This document shows, in pieces, positions 12,944 to 25,149 of a DNA stretch of 64,000 nucleotides. The translations under genes were made by a program, and so were the position numbers. This stretch comes from Andrena cerasifolii (taxonomy: Eukaryota; Arthropoda; Insecta; Hymenoptera; Andrenidae): contig NC_135126.1 in the NCBI RefSeq assembly GCF_050908995.1, forward strand, positions 10,106,001-10,170,000. Direction: 5' to 3'. Below the pieces are notes generated by a model. The model was not told the origin of the DNA. It saw only the letters and a list, made by a program, of their open reading frames with translations, and did no database searches. Each line of letters opens with the position of its first letter. Position 1 is the first letter of the stretch.

Positions 12944-13151
12944 GTGATCCTCTAGGCAGTGATGGGAACAACGTGAACGTCGCGATTTGGGGCAAAAGCG
13001 AAAGTAGACAGAGAAATAAACTAAAAAAGAAAGGGACAGAAATACTGATAGAAAGAGAGAGAGAAAGAGATAGATAAACGTTTAGGTTATGTTTATTTCC
13101 GGTTTTGCCCCAAATGGCTGCGGTTATGCCGTTCACTCCCTGGAGGATCAC
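12944..13151. mobile_element. MITE between Bet1 and RPF1
   Basis: Inverted ends: GTGATCCTCTAGG at the left, and the complement GTGATCCTCCAGGGAGTGA at the right. Further inside, TTTGGGGCAAAA faces TTTTGCCCCAAA. The interior holds a purine-rich GAGAGA/GATAGA stretch. About 208 bp, non-coding. It ends only about 127 bp before the RPF1 start codon, so it may lie in the RPF1 promoter or 5' UTR. Confidence 0.65.
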
Positions 13152-13277
13152 TAAGGTTAACCTAGCGCGACCTGATGACGTCAGTTTACACGTGGGGATC
13201 TGTATTTAGTCACGCATGGTGCGAAGAAGCAATTTTGCCTATTAATTCAACTGAATTAAGCTGAGAAGTGTGTGAGA

Positions 13278-15008
13278 ATGAAGCTAAAGAATTTGAGAGT
13301 GAATCCTTTGAGTCGGGTTCAAAAAGAAAGTAACGAGGATGGCCCAAGCACATCAGACAGCCAGCAGCCAGAGGTTATCTTGCCATCTGACAGCAACTTT
13401 AATCACATTAAATGCAAGGCAGTGCGCCAGCAGAAATGCCACCTGTTAATGAGACAGAAATCGAAGGCCAGGAAGGAAGCCAAGAAAAGGAGAATTCAAG
13501 AAGGTGCTCCGAAACAAGTACCGCATACTATTGAGAGCTTGCGAGAAAAGGACGAAACCACCATCACTGGCGATCTAGATGACCCAGAGAATCAGGAGCT
13601 CAAAGTTGATTTCGAGCACGATGAATTCTCTTCCTACTATAAGCACGCTTACGAACCCAAGGTCTTGATCACCTATTGCGACAATCCAACGAGGAAGACT
13701 AGAATCTTTGGCAGGGAGCTGACGAGGATAATACCAAATTCTATTTCATTATATAGAAACCGTTCCGGAGTAAAGAAAATTGTCAAAAGTGCCACTGCCA
13801 GGAATTTCACTGACATTGTCATGGTTAATGAAGATCAGTGCAAACCCAGTATCCTTTTTAACAGACTTCCAAAAAGGAGGATGTTATAGATTCGACCCGT
13901 TTGTATTTTTTTTTATGTTTGTCTCCGCATAACTCCTCAGTATGTGGACTGATTTTGATGATTTTTTTTTATTCGAAAGAGGCCGATGCACGGTGGCCTC
14001 ACCTTAAACTGCATCAACATTGGCCCAATATTTTGCCAGTTGTGGTTAATAATAAAGACTATTGTCACCAAATTATTCTTATTTTATGTACGTACCCGCA
14101 TATCTCCTCTGCGTGGTTTGTCAATATATATAAAACTAAAAAGTTAAAACTAAAAAAATTTAAATAAAAATTAAAACCGACTTCAAAATAATAAAACTGC
14201 ACTAAAAAGTAAAAAATAATTTTTTCCCTTATTTAATCTACGACTCTCATATTTTTTAAGTCGGCGCCTCATCCTTTGTACTGTGTAAATCTGGTGTCGA
14301 CTTGAAAAATATGAGAGTCGTAGATTAAATAGGGGAAAAAATTATTTTTTACTTTTTAGTGCATTTTTATTATTTTAAAGCCGGTTTTAATTTTTTTTTT
14401 TTAAATTTTTTATATATGATAACAGAGATGTTTCTTCTTTTACTCTTAAGTGAATCGTCGACTGTTTGAATTCGTTATTTTCTTTAATGTGTATCTCAGA
14501 TGGTATGTTGGTCATTCATCTACCCGATGGCCCAACGGCGTACTTCAAACTTAGTAACGTAAAAATAACGCCAGAGTTGAGACGTAGCCACAAAGAGATC
14601 ACGGAGCATAGACCAGAAGTTATATTGAACAATTTCACTACTCGCTTGGGCTACACGATCGGTAGAATGTTAGGAGCTCTGTTTCACTATGAACCTGAGT
14701 TTAAAGGAAGGAGGGTGGCGACGTTTCACAATCAAAGAGATTATATATTCTTCAGGCACCACAGGTGAGATTTTGTATTTCCTCGGCGAAATAGTTAAGC
14801 GTGGATGTAATAATGCAAATGATATTGCAGGTATCAATTCGATTTGAAAAGAGGTAAAGCTAAACTGAGGGAGTTGGGTCCTAGATTTACTCTAAAATTG
14901 AAGTATTTGCAACACGGCACATTCGACACTAAATATGGAGAATACGAGTGGCTTATACAAGGACGAAGACACGATATGGAAACGAGTAGAAGGAAGTTCT
15001 TCCTATGA
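13278..15008 (+). CDS. RPF1: Ribosome production factor 1 (Brix-domain protein)
   Basis: Exons 13278-13848, 14500-14764 and 14831-15008 (TGA) give 337 aa; human RPF1 has 349. RPF1 acts in the nucleolus in maturation of the large ribosomal subunit (60S/27S pre-rRNA). The N-terminal ~120 residues are Lys/Arg-rich (QKSKARKEAKKRRIQ). The Brix domain starts near residue 125 with PKVLITYCDNP and includes IPNSISLYRNR, FTDIVMVNED, ILNNFTTRLGYTIGRM and RDYIFFRHHRYQFD, and ends with LGPRFTLKL and GEYEW near the C-terminus. The joint after KP uses donor GTATCC and creates PNGMLVIHLPDGP, matching the family. Reading straight through gives a short unrelated tail and an early stop, so I preferred the splice. 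Tail-to-tail with THUMPD3, 190 bp apart. Confidence 0.95.
14150..14412. mobile_element. AT-rich palindromic element in RPF1 intron 1
   Basis: Long inverted repeat: TTAAAACCGACTTCAAAATA on the left against CCGGTTTTAA on the right, then GTAAAAAATAATTTTTTCCC and AATCTACGACTCTCATATTT facing their complements. The loop near 14270 includes AAGTCGGCGCC. Arms are about 110 bp and almost perfect, so it can form one long hairpin in RNA or DNA. The intron part from about 13905 to 14100 holds a CCGCATAACTCCTC / CCGCATATCTCCTC pair that may come from another, degenerate element. Confidence 0.75.
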
Positions 15009-15198
15009 ATCTTGTTAGTTGGTATATGTATTTCTAGGGAGGCGTGTCTTGTCGTTTCGACTAATTAATAAACGTTTTATAAGAAATATAAAAATTCCTT
15101 TTTATTAAACTCTTACAAAGAGTTTAACTTGCGATAGAAATACCGAAGCTCAGTCTATGATAAAAAAGTAACTTACGAACTCATTTCTTCAATTACTT
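15009..15198. terminator. Shared 3' ends of RPF1 and THUMPD3
   Basis: A 190-bp spacer between two convergent stop codons. AATAAA lies near 15066 for the + strand transcript. The segment near 15100 (TTTTTATTAAA) offers a TTTATT-type signal for the - strand transcript. The two 3' UTRs must be very short or overlap. Confidence 0.5.
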
Positions 15199-17180
15199 TT
15201 ACTTTGTGTGCTTATTAGTTCTGGGCTTGAACTGCTCGTAAAGTACGTCCGTCCGTTTCAATACATAAACTGCAGCTTGGAGCCCACCTATATTTACACC
15301 TAACATTTTTGTCACCCGAAACAAGTCTCCCGTTGTTTTCAATGCCTGCGAAAAGACCAAGTTTTTTATTAGGAATAGAATATGGATCTAGATGTTTCAA
15401 CCACGTACCATATTGAAGCTACGTCGGTCGTAAGTTAGCAAGACCGCTCGACCCTTGGAAAGTTTCAGAAACCGTCCTAATTCTAATAAAAATTGCTTAT
15501 AGAGTACCCTATTATCAGTCATTCGTCCACTTCTTCTTCCGAATGGCTGTAAGAATTATCGGATGAATACGACGAAGCGATGTTATAGGTACAAAATGTA
15601 TAATTCATTAATATTAATTACCATGTCAGTAACAACAATATCGACATATGAATCCTTAAATGGTAATTGCGATACACTCCAATGTACTAGATCCACTTTA
15701 CATCTAGCAGCAGATCCATCGATATTAGACTTGGCTCTAGCTATGGCTTTTGGGTGATTATCACCACCAATAACGTAAGATTGGGAATAAACCAAAGCTG
15801 CCTGAAATTTATAGTATCAGCAAGTTCTAACACTGCAGAGAATGTACATTAGGCTCTTATTTACTCTTGGTAAAAAATTTTTCAAGATTTTCTTCGGGGC
15901 ACCCTCCTGAATAGTTCCAAATAATTAAAAAAAAAATCTGTGTAAAGTTTGAGCTCGATCGGATAACGGGAAAGGGAGGGTACCCCGAAGAAAATTCAAA
16001 AGTCGAAAAAAATAAGAGTCACCCTAATGTACATGTATTACGATAGATTGTATCAGAAGTTTTAGAACAACCTCTATTGGAATAGAACCACCACCGCACA
16101 TTGGGTCAACTATTATATCTCCTGGATTAGGATTAGCTAGTCTCAATAAATTATAACACACAGTTGCCCTCAGAGTAGTTGGTCCGAAACACATGATATT
16201 CCTACGATGCTTAGATTCGTGCGTAACACGTAAGTTCGTTACCAATTCATCTATAAATATAATACACATTATTCCTCGTAAAGATACCGAAATACATCCA
16301 CTTGCATTTTACTTACTACCAATCAATTTACAAATTATTTCTAGGTGATACGTCGTTAAATCCACGAGCCAAAGATATTTATCTTGCAATTCCCCTCCAA
16401 TGATCCTGGCAACCTCAGCCGATTCGAAAGTATGTTTGCCAGACCTCTCGCACGTCACCCTGTACCTCAAAACTTCGTCCTCTTTAGCGTCAGAAGGATC
16501 TTGGCCCCTTTTTCTACCCTTATAATCCGTGGGCGTAACAACTGCGTTGGAAAGCTTACGATCCTTCTCTGCTACGTTATATTCATCAGTAGTTGGATGT
16601 AGCTTTCCCTGGAAACCAGTGACGTGCTTCCAAGCATTCAAACATTTTTCCAATCTTATGTCATTATTCACAGCATCCTTGAACAGCTTTAAATCAGCTT
16701 CTTTACTGGTTCCAGGGAAGCTGAATTTTCTTACATCCGCGACTAGGAGTATATTGTCAATTGACCGCATTTCTTTTACCTAAATATATAAATGGAACGA
16801 TAATGTGACAAATTCAGTTTCGTATTGCTTTATACAGTATTTAGATACTGTAAGTCAAAGCTATTGAATATTTCTAACAGAAATAGTTACAAGGATAGTA
16901 ATACTTGTGAGAATTGGTTCCAGTATATGTTGAAAAAGATCTTCCCCCGCTCCTTAACGATTTTAATATTTTCGTTCAATTTCTCTTTACATTCGTCCAC
17001 CGCTTGCCACTCGAAACCTGGAATTACAACGTTGCAAGAGGTTACTCTGTGGATCCACGTGCCCCGTTCTCCGATTTAATATCTACCTGTATCCACGGTC
17101 GTTGCTACCATTATAACATTGTCGTTAGTTAACGATTCTGCAAAAAGCTTCTGCAAATCTGAGTCTTTCCCTACGTCCAT
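15199..17180 (-). CDS. THUMPD3: THUMPD3-like tRNA guanine-N2 methyltransferase
   Basis: Exons in transcript order: 17180-17087, 17017-16905, 16779-16317, 16250-16072, 15801-15622, 15546-15409 and 15345-15199 (TAA), giving 437 aa. THUMPD3 with TRMT112 makes m2G in the acceptor stem of tRNAs. The N-terminal half holds the ferredoxin-like and THUMP region (TTVDTGFEWQAVDECKEKL, then YRVTCERSGKHTFES and LWLVDLTTYHLEI). The Rossmann methyltransferase follows: HRRNIMCFGPTTLR, the SAM motif DPMCGGGSIPIE (about 272-283), YVIGGDNHPKA, and the catalytic-type motif TDMPFG (about 341-346). Human has TDLPFG. The exon ending IPIE uses a weak donor (GAG then GTTGTT), but the joint matches the family exactly. 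Shorter than human (507 aa), mainly in the THUMP linker. Confidence 0.93.
15841..16034. mobile_element. MITE in THUMPD3 intron
   Basis: About 190-bp inverted repeat. ATGTACATTAGG at the left faces CCTAATGTACAT at the right; further in, CTCTTATTT faces AAATAAGAG and TTTTCTTCGGGG(C)ACCCTCC faces GGAGGGTACCCCGAAGAAAA. Lies in the intron between the DPMCGG exon and the GGDNHP exon and does not touch the splice sites. Confidence 0.75.
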
Positions 17181-20100
17181 CTCGAATTTTGTACTTTACA
17201 CGCACGTAAACTGCTTTGCGTTCCATGAACACGTGATTATAACACGTGACTTATGTCAAAGCATCTCCACGTGTCCCGATGATCGATCGAATTTATTTTC
17301 GTCGCAAGTTTGCAACGTTAAATACGTATAGAATTATACGATTGCCATGCTCCATCTTTATTTTTTTTTTCACTGCATTCTACCATTTCTATTTTTATTT
17401 GCAAATAGAATTGAAACGTGGGCTAAAATAGTGAAATAATTGCGACTAATCGGAGTTATTTGCTCGCTGACGTTTACGAAGAGCAAGAATGCGGAAAGAT
17501 GCAGGCTACTTTGATCCCTAAGTGAAAGGTGGCAAAAATCGCACAGTCGCGAGCTTCGTTTTTCTGGAAAATAAGGAACACCTCCTCGAAGCACGTAGCC
17601 GCCTGATACGAATTGTCAATTCTGTTCAACAGTTTACAAAATTTGTAACTTTCGCGAGCCATAATAACAAACAGTTATCAAACGTATTATACGAAATGGT
17701 GGGAGGTAGCGCGCCACAGTACGACGAATAATATTTTCAACGGTTTATTTTTCTAGAACGAATATTGGCGCGGTGCAACCGCGTGTGTTACCATTTTATG
17801 TTTTATCGAGCTGCTGTTGGCCGATGGAAAGGCCAGCAGATACTTAAAAGTTTTCTGACGTACAAATTAATTTCCTGGCGTTTCCTTAATTACAGCTGAA
17901 CAGCGCAAATTCTACTGTCAATTACAGGTACCTATATAACTTTTTAACCGTCAATTATAATTGAATTTCGTTCGTATCGAATATACCTGCATGATCAAGT
18001 CACGGTTTAAGAATGAGTAATTGAAAGAATAATCATTTGGTTCATGATAGTGTGTCTAAACACTAAACCGACTGCAGAACAAGTATAATAGAAGATTAAA
18101 TAACTTTTATATACATATTCGAAGGCATCTTGACGGAGATGCCTTTATCAATATTTTTTCAACGGCTTGCAAATGTCGATAGCAAATCAATTTCTTACCA
18201 CTAACAAGGTGTGTTTGAACGTCTGACTTTTGTCATGCTCGCTTTCAGAGGCGATTAAATACAAATGAAGCCGACAGATTTAACGCGGAATAGGATATCG
18301 TATTATTAAGTGATCGCCAATTATCCAATGAAACGTTTCCCTCTGAAAGCCGCAGGAAACGTTATTAGGGGAAACTACTTTGGACATTCGATTTCTGAAC
18401 GGCGCCTAAATATTCACAGGGAAGCAGGAGTTGACTCCCGCAGTTACCCCCGACTCAATTTACCGCGCGGAGCGTGCTGCAAAAACGGTTGCAAAGCTTC
18501 AGGCGCGGCAATGGAATCAGGAGAGTTGATCTACCTTTCAACGTGAACGACAAAAGCGGTGGGACTCTAATTTATTTAAACACCACCGATACACGTCCAT
18601 CGAAGCCAGCATCGCGGCAGATTAGAAGGTATCCGCAATTCTATAATTCCGCGCGAATTCGGACGACCGACCGTCATCGCTAATACGATTATGAAGTTTC
18701 AGGGGAGCGGAGAAGCAGCGCGCCACAATGCTCGGCATCCTTCTCCGTTATATTACCCACACATCGCGCTAAAGAGGACGAGCTTTCCTGCGGCGGAAAG
18801 CGCAAAACATCGCGCGGAAAATCTAATTTAATTAGCTCGCGCTTCGACATCTGATCGAGAGGTACGCCAACCTTGTAATTACGGGCACGGTTTCATCCTG
18901 CCTTGGCGCCCGTTGATCTGCTATGCACGCACAGGCGAATATGTAATTTCCTGTTATTAGTAGACAATCGTCTGGTATTCTGGATTAAACCGATCATTAG
19001 GTGGTTGCTAGGTGTGGGTGGCTACATCGAGGAAGGTGGAAATCGGAGGCGTCTGCATCCCGTTCGGGTCATTTCAGGTCGAAAGTTCGCCAGGCCATAC
19101 GTCTCTATACATAGAAGCCATCCACCCTCCTCCCATCCCTCCCTGCTCTTCTTCACCCTTTCTATCTTTCTCGCGCATCCTGTCCCGCGGACTGACAGCT
19201 GAAGCCAGGAGCGACTGAAATATTCATCGACACAAGGCGAACGAGGCGCGACCGAGCGTCGATCTGTCAACCCACTTTGACTATTTAAATATGGACTCCC
19301 GCGCCTCCGGGTCCATCCACGTGGCGAAAAAAATCTCGATCGGACTCGAGACCCGGCATTTATCGAAATCCTTTAAACTCTAAACCCTTTAAGGTAATCT
19401 CTGAGTACTAGAAGGTCTCAATGGACGCTACCTCACCCCTGTACCTTTTTAACTTCTTGTTGAAAATCGTTTCAGATGGCACGGTTGGATGATAATTGGA
19501 ATAATTAAGCTCTATCGATTCATCCTCCTTCCACTTCTCCCATTTGCTATTTCTGGTCCATTCATTTTTAAACATTTGTTTCGTAATGCGAATACGCTAA
19601 GGGTACTGTATCCCTCGTACAGTCGCGCCATATACGTTGCACACGCTTCAGACACCATAGACTGTACCAACATACTGTGCCTTGCGTTTCAGGACACGTC
19701 AATCCGCGTATTACCAAGGGATTACACTTCCACGAAATTTAAAAGGCGACAGGTTTAAAGGAACACTGATTTCCCATATCCACGAGCGCAGAAGTGTAAG
19801 ATCATGTTCTCATCTGAAAATATGATCGTCCGAGAAGAAGCGATGGCAAGGAAGAAGATATCCTTTGGTCCGTGAGATTTCCAGGAGCCTTAATAATTCA
19901 GAATATATCTGAATACCGCGCAGAATCTCCGGCTATAATTGACGTTGCATAAAATGCACCTCGTGGAATCTGTCGCGGTGATATATATTTCCGGCGTTAT
20001 TAATGTATGCGCGCAACGTCCGAGGGGTGGAGAGGCTCGTGCCCGGTATCGCGACTTCGACGGTTGTTTGTCGTCCACGCATGACAAACCGGGCGGAGAG

Positions 20101-23100
20101 CGGTCATGACGGTGGCTAACTAGACGGCGAATTAAGCCGGCACTCCGAAATGCTTTTAAAATTTAAATAATGCATCGCCGCCTGACCCGTCGCCTCGCGC
20201 TACCGGAATTTCTCACCGTCTCTCCTCGCCCACCTGTCGACCCTCGTTGCCTCCGAGTTTTTGGCAGTTTTTGAGAAACGCCGGGCGTCGGTACCCGTTA
20301 CCATCGACGTCGGGCCAAACGTCACGCCATTTGTCTGGGGCCGAAACTAAGGGAGCCGCGGCGGAGGAGAAAGGAAGGAAGCATCCCGCGGGCTCGCTCG
20401 ATGCCACTCAGAAATATCGCGCCGCTCTTCCGCGGCAGATATATAAAAACCGGATCCCCGGCCGGGCCATTTCCGGTAATTAACGTTGAATCTTTTATGA
20501 AGTTATCGCGAGCCTCCTAGCGCGTCGATCGTGGCCGTTTTGGCGCGCGTGAAATCTGATGAACGTCATCGACGCGCCATGATATCTGGGCCGATGATTA
20601 TTGATGAGATTGTGGAGGTTCCTGGGACGGTGGATACGCATCGAAAGTGGGGGGGAGATTAGAGGTGTTAGAATTGGGGGAACGGTGGATTGTAGGGACG
20701 AAAGTAGCGGAAAGGAAAACGGTACTAGAGAATTACTGTGCTTGGTATTTGTAAATTTTAAAAGTATTTCGAACGAGTATTCCGTATTGAAAAAAAAGCG
20801 AGACTCCTCTTCGAATATGGGAAGTATTCTAGGAATTTTAAGTGAAGGAATACGTGTAGGTGTTGCGGGGCTACCGCTGCGGAATAAAATGATACTTTTG
20901 CAGTTAACAGAGCTCGACGGAACGCTTATAAATATCTCATACGCGCTGTTCGGAGAATACATGTATTCGAATACGTTCGGATCGCTCGAATCCGTACTAT
21001 CGCTGGGTAAGAATTTTTAATTAAGCTCCAATTACTAACGTTGCATGTTAGAGACGGGGGATATAACTGCGCGGCACGCATCGAATTCACCGATGCATAT
21101 TTAGCGAAATTGTTTATTTCATCGCGGAGCGGTATTGATATTTCGAAATGTACCATCGCCGGTGGCAGTGATCGCTGGCGGGCGGAGGTTTCGAAATGTT
21201 TGCAAATAGACGTGTGTCAACGGGGAGAACGAGATAACGTTCGGCAAATATTTCGTATTACATTATAATGCGGAGTCTAGACACCTGAGACACGAATTCG
21301 GGAAGCGGGGATCAATAGCAGCTTCTCATTTATGGGAAAGCCATTATTAAGAAGTAATCGAACGTCGTAATTTGACGGGCTTCGCGAAAAATAAGGGGAG
21401 GTATAATATCGTCTGTGATTGCCAGTGATATTGCAGTAATTATACGGTAATTTCGGGCTTAAAATAAACGTTGACTTTATCGGGACTGTAAATGGTTGAT
21501 ACGCCGATTTGCCAGGTAAATGATTGTTTATTATCAGATATATATATATACGTTACACGATGGGTGGTACAGATAAACATAAAGTATCGGTTAATCGATC
21601 GCCGGAACGACAATTAGTGGTTGCCGATAGCTGAGTGGGGGATTATAATTTCAAAGGGAATAATTTCATTCGATAGGCAGTACACCGGGAAGGAGGGTGG
21701 TCGAGTATCGGCGAGGAAATTCAATAAACTGCAGTATCGCGAAAGGAGGCTTCCTCTCTCTACTTGATCTTATTTGAAAGCAGCAGCTCTGCAGCAGATG
21801 CATCAATCGCGGGCAACCTGTTTTCAACTTAAATGCCGTGGATCGACGGCTCTTAGAATTCTTCGTACATTTAAATCCACGCAGCATTCAATGGCTTTTT
21901 AAAGCGAACGCTTTACAGAGAAGAATACGGGTGGAGGGTATCGCTGCTCCAATTACGATACCGCCCCATTTTACAAAACAGGATTGGAGGTATTATTCCC
22001 ACGCATTGACGGTGAACAGCCATAGCACAGTGTTCAGTGCTTTACAAAGTTTCGTATAAAGTATCGTACAATAATGTGTCGTCGTTATTCTAAGTTACTA
22101 GCTAGAACGTATTTGCTTTACACGTTTCAGTCGAAAGAGACATCGCAGCTTTTTCTTCTCCGATGAGTGGCAGAGGCTCCGCCGGAGGAATGCACCGCGG
22201 AGCTGCTTGGAGTAACAGGTGCCATCAGCAGGAATTACAGTAGAGGTTCTGCCCTTTCGTGATTATGATTATTGCCCGAAAGCCAATATCGTAACAAGGC
22301 TTTCTGAGCAACAATCAAAAGCATAAAGAGCGTTTACGACGGACTCCCTTCGGACGAGGATTCCTTCGGCAGCTGTAAGGCAAACAGTTGCGATTATTTT
22401 TTAATCCATGTTCCATTAGCGCGTCTAGCATTCCCCCGGTGATCTACAGCGATGCACCGGGGGGCATCGAGCGTGGCATGCCAGTCTAGCATCAAATATG
22501 CAACGAAAGCGATTTTATTTCAATAGGAATTCCATGCGAGGGCCGGGAAAGGAGGGAAACTCGGAGTGGAGGAGATCGAAGCTACCTTGCGCGCTCGTCA
22601 ATCTTTTCTTACTAACGTGATTGAGACAAATGGCCCGGTGGGGCTATCAGACCATAACTCCGTTACGCTGTGTATAGCGAACATGCGTTATAGAAACACA
22701 AGCAAGTAGAATACTCCTTCTCACGCTCTGCACAGAACTAGAACGCGAGAATACTTTAGAATCCGCAACTACTTGAATTTTCGATTGAAAATTCTTCGCT
22801 GATGCCAGCAAACGATTTTAAATATCAATTTAGGAAGGTGTCTTCGTTACCGACAGTGTGCCAATTTCAAATCGGACGGCGCGAATCAGAGTTCCGCGCG
22901 CAAGTCTAAAGCTTCTGAAGCAACTATTACGATACCGTGGCATGCTAAATGTATCTAAAATGGAAATGATGAGGTAACCGATCTTCCTTTAAACCTACTA
23001 CTGTTCTTACTACTACTCACAGAAGAACGTTACTTGTGTCACTACCTACCGTCTACAGAATCAAGTGCTACGGTCCACCACTGCTTCTACAATTATCCGG

Positions 23101-23920
23101 CTATCTACAGCAGCTGCATGCAACTTGTCGTACTACAAAGCACTACGGCCAGCGAGCAGAGAAGAAAATGTAATGGAGAAGCGAGAGGCAACGAGCAGAG
23201 GGAAGGGTGTCGAGTTCGAAGCACACATGACGAAGCGATAGTAGCAGACAGAAGAGAGGTTTTACCATGGCGGGCTCCAGCTGGTAACAGAGGCAAAGAG
23301 CGCCTCGTGGCTGGCCAGCATCGGAAGCGGAAGCGTTGGACCACGGCTGTCGGAGTTCCGGAGTCGAATGAAGTAACTGCAAACTCGTCGGAGGGTTGTA
23401 GGTGCAAAAAGGGTAGGGGTTGCTGGTCGACGGCCGTGGTGGGGGCGCGCGCGGTTCCTGCGCAGTGCGGGCACCGCGGCTGGGTAGTGGGAGGCAGTTC
23501 AAAATCGCGACGAGCCGTCCCCGTGGCTCGACGTCCATTAAATATTCTCGATCTTTGTAATTTGACAATTAGCCGACGGCGGAGGTGGCGCACCGTCAGT
23601 CAAACCCGTTGATGCAGGCGATGGGGGTCGATGCACCGGCGGCTGATTTATTTTATTAATTAGACGACAGCGTCACTTCCGTGGATACCTGCCACGGCCG
23701 TATCAGATTGGAACCCGACATCCTTGGAACAGTGGATACATTAGGAGCATTGATTCCATTAGCTTGCGCGCCTCGCCGTCATTTCGGGTCCCCCACCTTG
23801 TATGTGGAGACGTCGAACGTTTCTTCCGTTGGGGGATTCTGTTGGTTGGAGAAGCTCGCAGGTTTTATATCGTAAAGTAATTAGTATAGTAAGGAAGTTG
23901 AGGGAGATCAGACTCGCAGA
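17181..23920. other. Non-coding region after THUMPD3, increasingly CpG-rich
   Basis: The first few hundred bases must contain the THUMPD3 promoter. From about 18.2 kb the DNA becomes CpG-rich with many AATTA/TAATT words. Open frames up to about 190 codons occur near 23.0-23.6 kb, but they overlap on both strands, lack splice context and resemble no family I know. A TATATAAAA word lies near 20440, followed by GC-rich sequence; I would not call it a promoter without expression data. An (AT)n run lies near 21538. Confidence 0.5.
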
Positions 23921-24104
23921 CAGTGGCGCGCCCAGAGGAGCCAAGGGGCACCCCCATAGAAGGAGCTTTGTAAATAGAGATGAAAATTGGATTTCATTCT
24001 TTAAATAAATTTTTATAATCACCTAATGAATTTTAATGAATTTGCATTGAATTTTATCCGCTCAACTCGGCTCCCTCCGAGATTAAATGCTGAGTGTGCC
24101 ACTG
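23921..24104. mobile_element. hAT-like MITE with 8-bp target duplication
   Basis: 184 bp bounded by CAGTGGCGCGCC on the left and GTGTGCCACTG on the right, i.e. inverted CAGTGGC termini as in hAT elements. The flanking 8-mers are CTCGCAGA (left) and CCTGCAGA (right), identical at six positions, which fits an aged 8-bp hAT target-site duplication. No coding capacity. Confidence 0.65.
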
Positions 24105-25149
24105 CCTGCAGATTTAATCGCTGAGGTTGAAGTCCTTAATCATTAAGAGAGGAAGTATAGTTTCAGCGACAATGCCAACGAACTTATTTTCGTAATTAGA
24201 TCGGCTGGAAATGAAGGCAAGATTGCATTATTCAGAGACCGCGAGGCGAGCGGCCTTCGATGCGATTTAAGTTCGTCGCGCGGTATTTCGCCGAAATTTC
24301 ACGTCGTTTAATCGAATTAACGAGATGCAGAAATTATAAAGCCCTTTTCGGGAATGGCCTGAAAGCCTTCTTAGAGTTTGGCAACGCGCTTCGTCGCCGT
24401 ATCTCATTGGCTGAAAGCACGGGACGCGTGGCGGCATCTAAACAGCGGAAGATCAAAGCGAACGAAAGTGGAATAAAGCCACGAGATACGGGAAATGGGG
24501 CAGCAGATAACTGTTTGTTTTCCGACGAAACTTGTCGATGATATCCGGCGGTGGGTGCATCCTAGTCGCGGCCAAGTGCACCGCTGCATATTACAGAAGA
24601 TTGCGCGTTTCCTGTGGTAATATCTACGCGTAATAAGAACGTTCCAACTGGCGCAACAGTGTTCGAAAGTTTGTGGCAGCGTTCCCTCCCTTAAAAGAGA
24701 AATAGGGAAACCTCCGGGCGTAGGAAACAGGATGTAACTGCATCATTGCTCTAACAACTTCTCAGAAACCCAGTTACCTTCGGTGTCTTGTAAAATATGC
24801 GATATGAGCCACGCAAGATAATCAGAGCTCATTAAAGAAAAAACCGAGGATGCTCTACGCATGCGTGAACCGCGGATGGGTGCCCACCGAATGCATGCGC
24901 CTAACACACTGCAACCAGAGGTTGCTCTGCATACGAGCGGTAGCCTAGCAGTCAAAGTCACAGACCATTTCAAAGTCACAAGGGGATAGTAAACACATTT
25001 AGCCCTATATCAAAATTGTCTTCCACCTCCTCATTAACCCAAGTATCCTCCCAACACTTTCCTCAGCTAACGTCCACACATTCCACGCAATAGTCCACTC
25101 TGCCACCAGGTCAACCCGCAGGTCCTTGAAATGAAGGGTCGTCCTCTTG
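24105..25149. other. Non-coding spacer between two mobile elements
   Basis: No coding exon, RNA gene or strong repeat seen. Short open frames lack family similarity and splice context. Confidence 0.5.

Noticed and set aside
13849..13889. Reading RPF1 exon 1 through to an early stop
   Set aside because: The tail is unlike the family, while splicing at 13848 to 14500 restores PNGMLVIHLPDGP and the whole Brix domain.
17474..17731. Short overlapping open frames upstream of THUMPD3
   Set aside because: 60-70 codons on both strands, no family similarity, and lie in the expected promoter region.
23034..23612. 192-codon + frame and 162-codon - frame in GC-rich DNA
   Set aside because: Mutually overlapping long frames in stop-poor GC-rich sequence, no family, no splice context.
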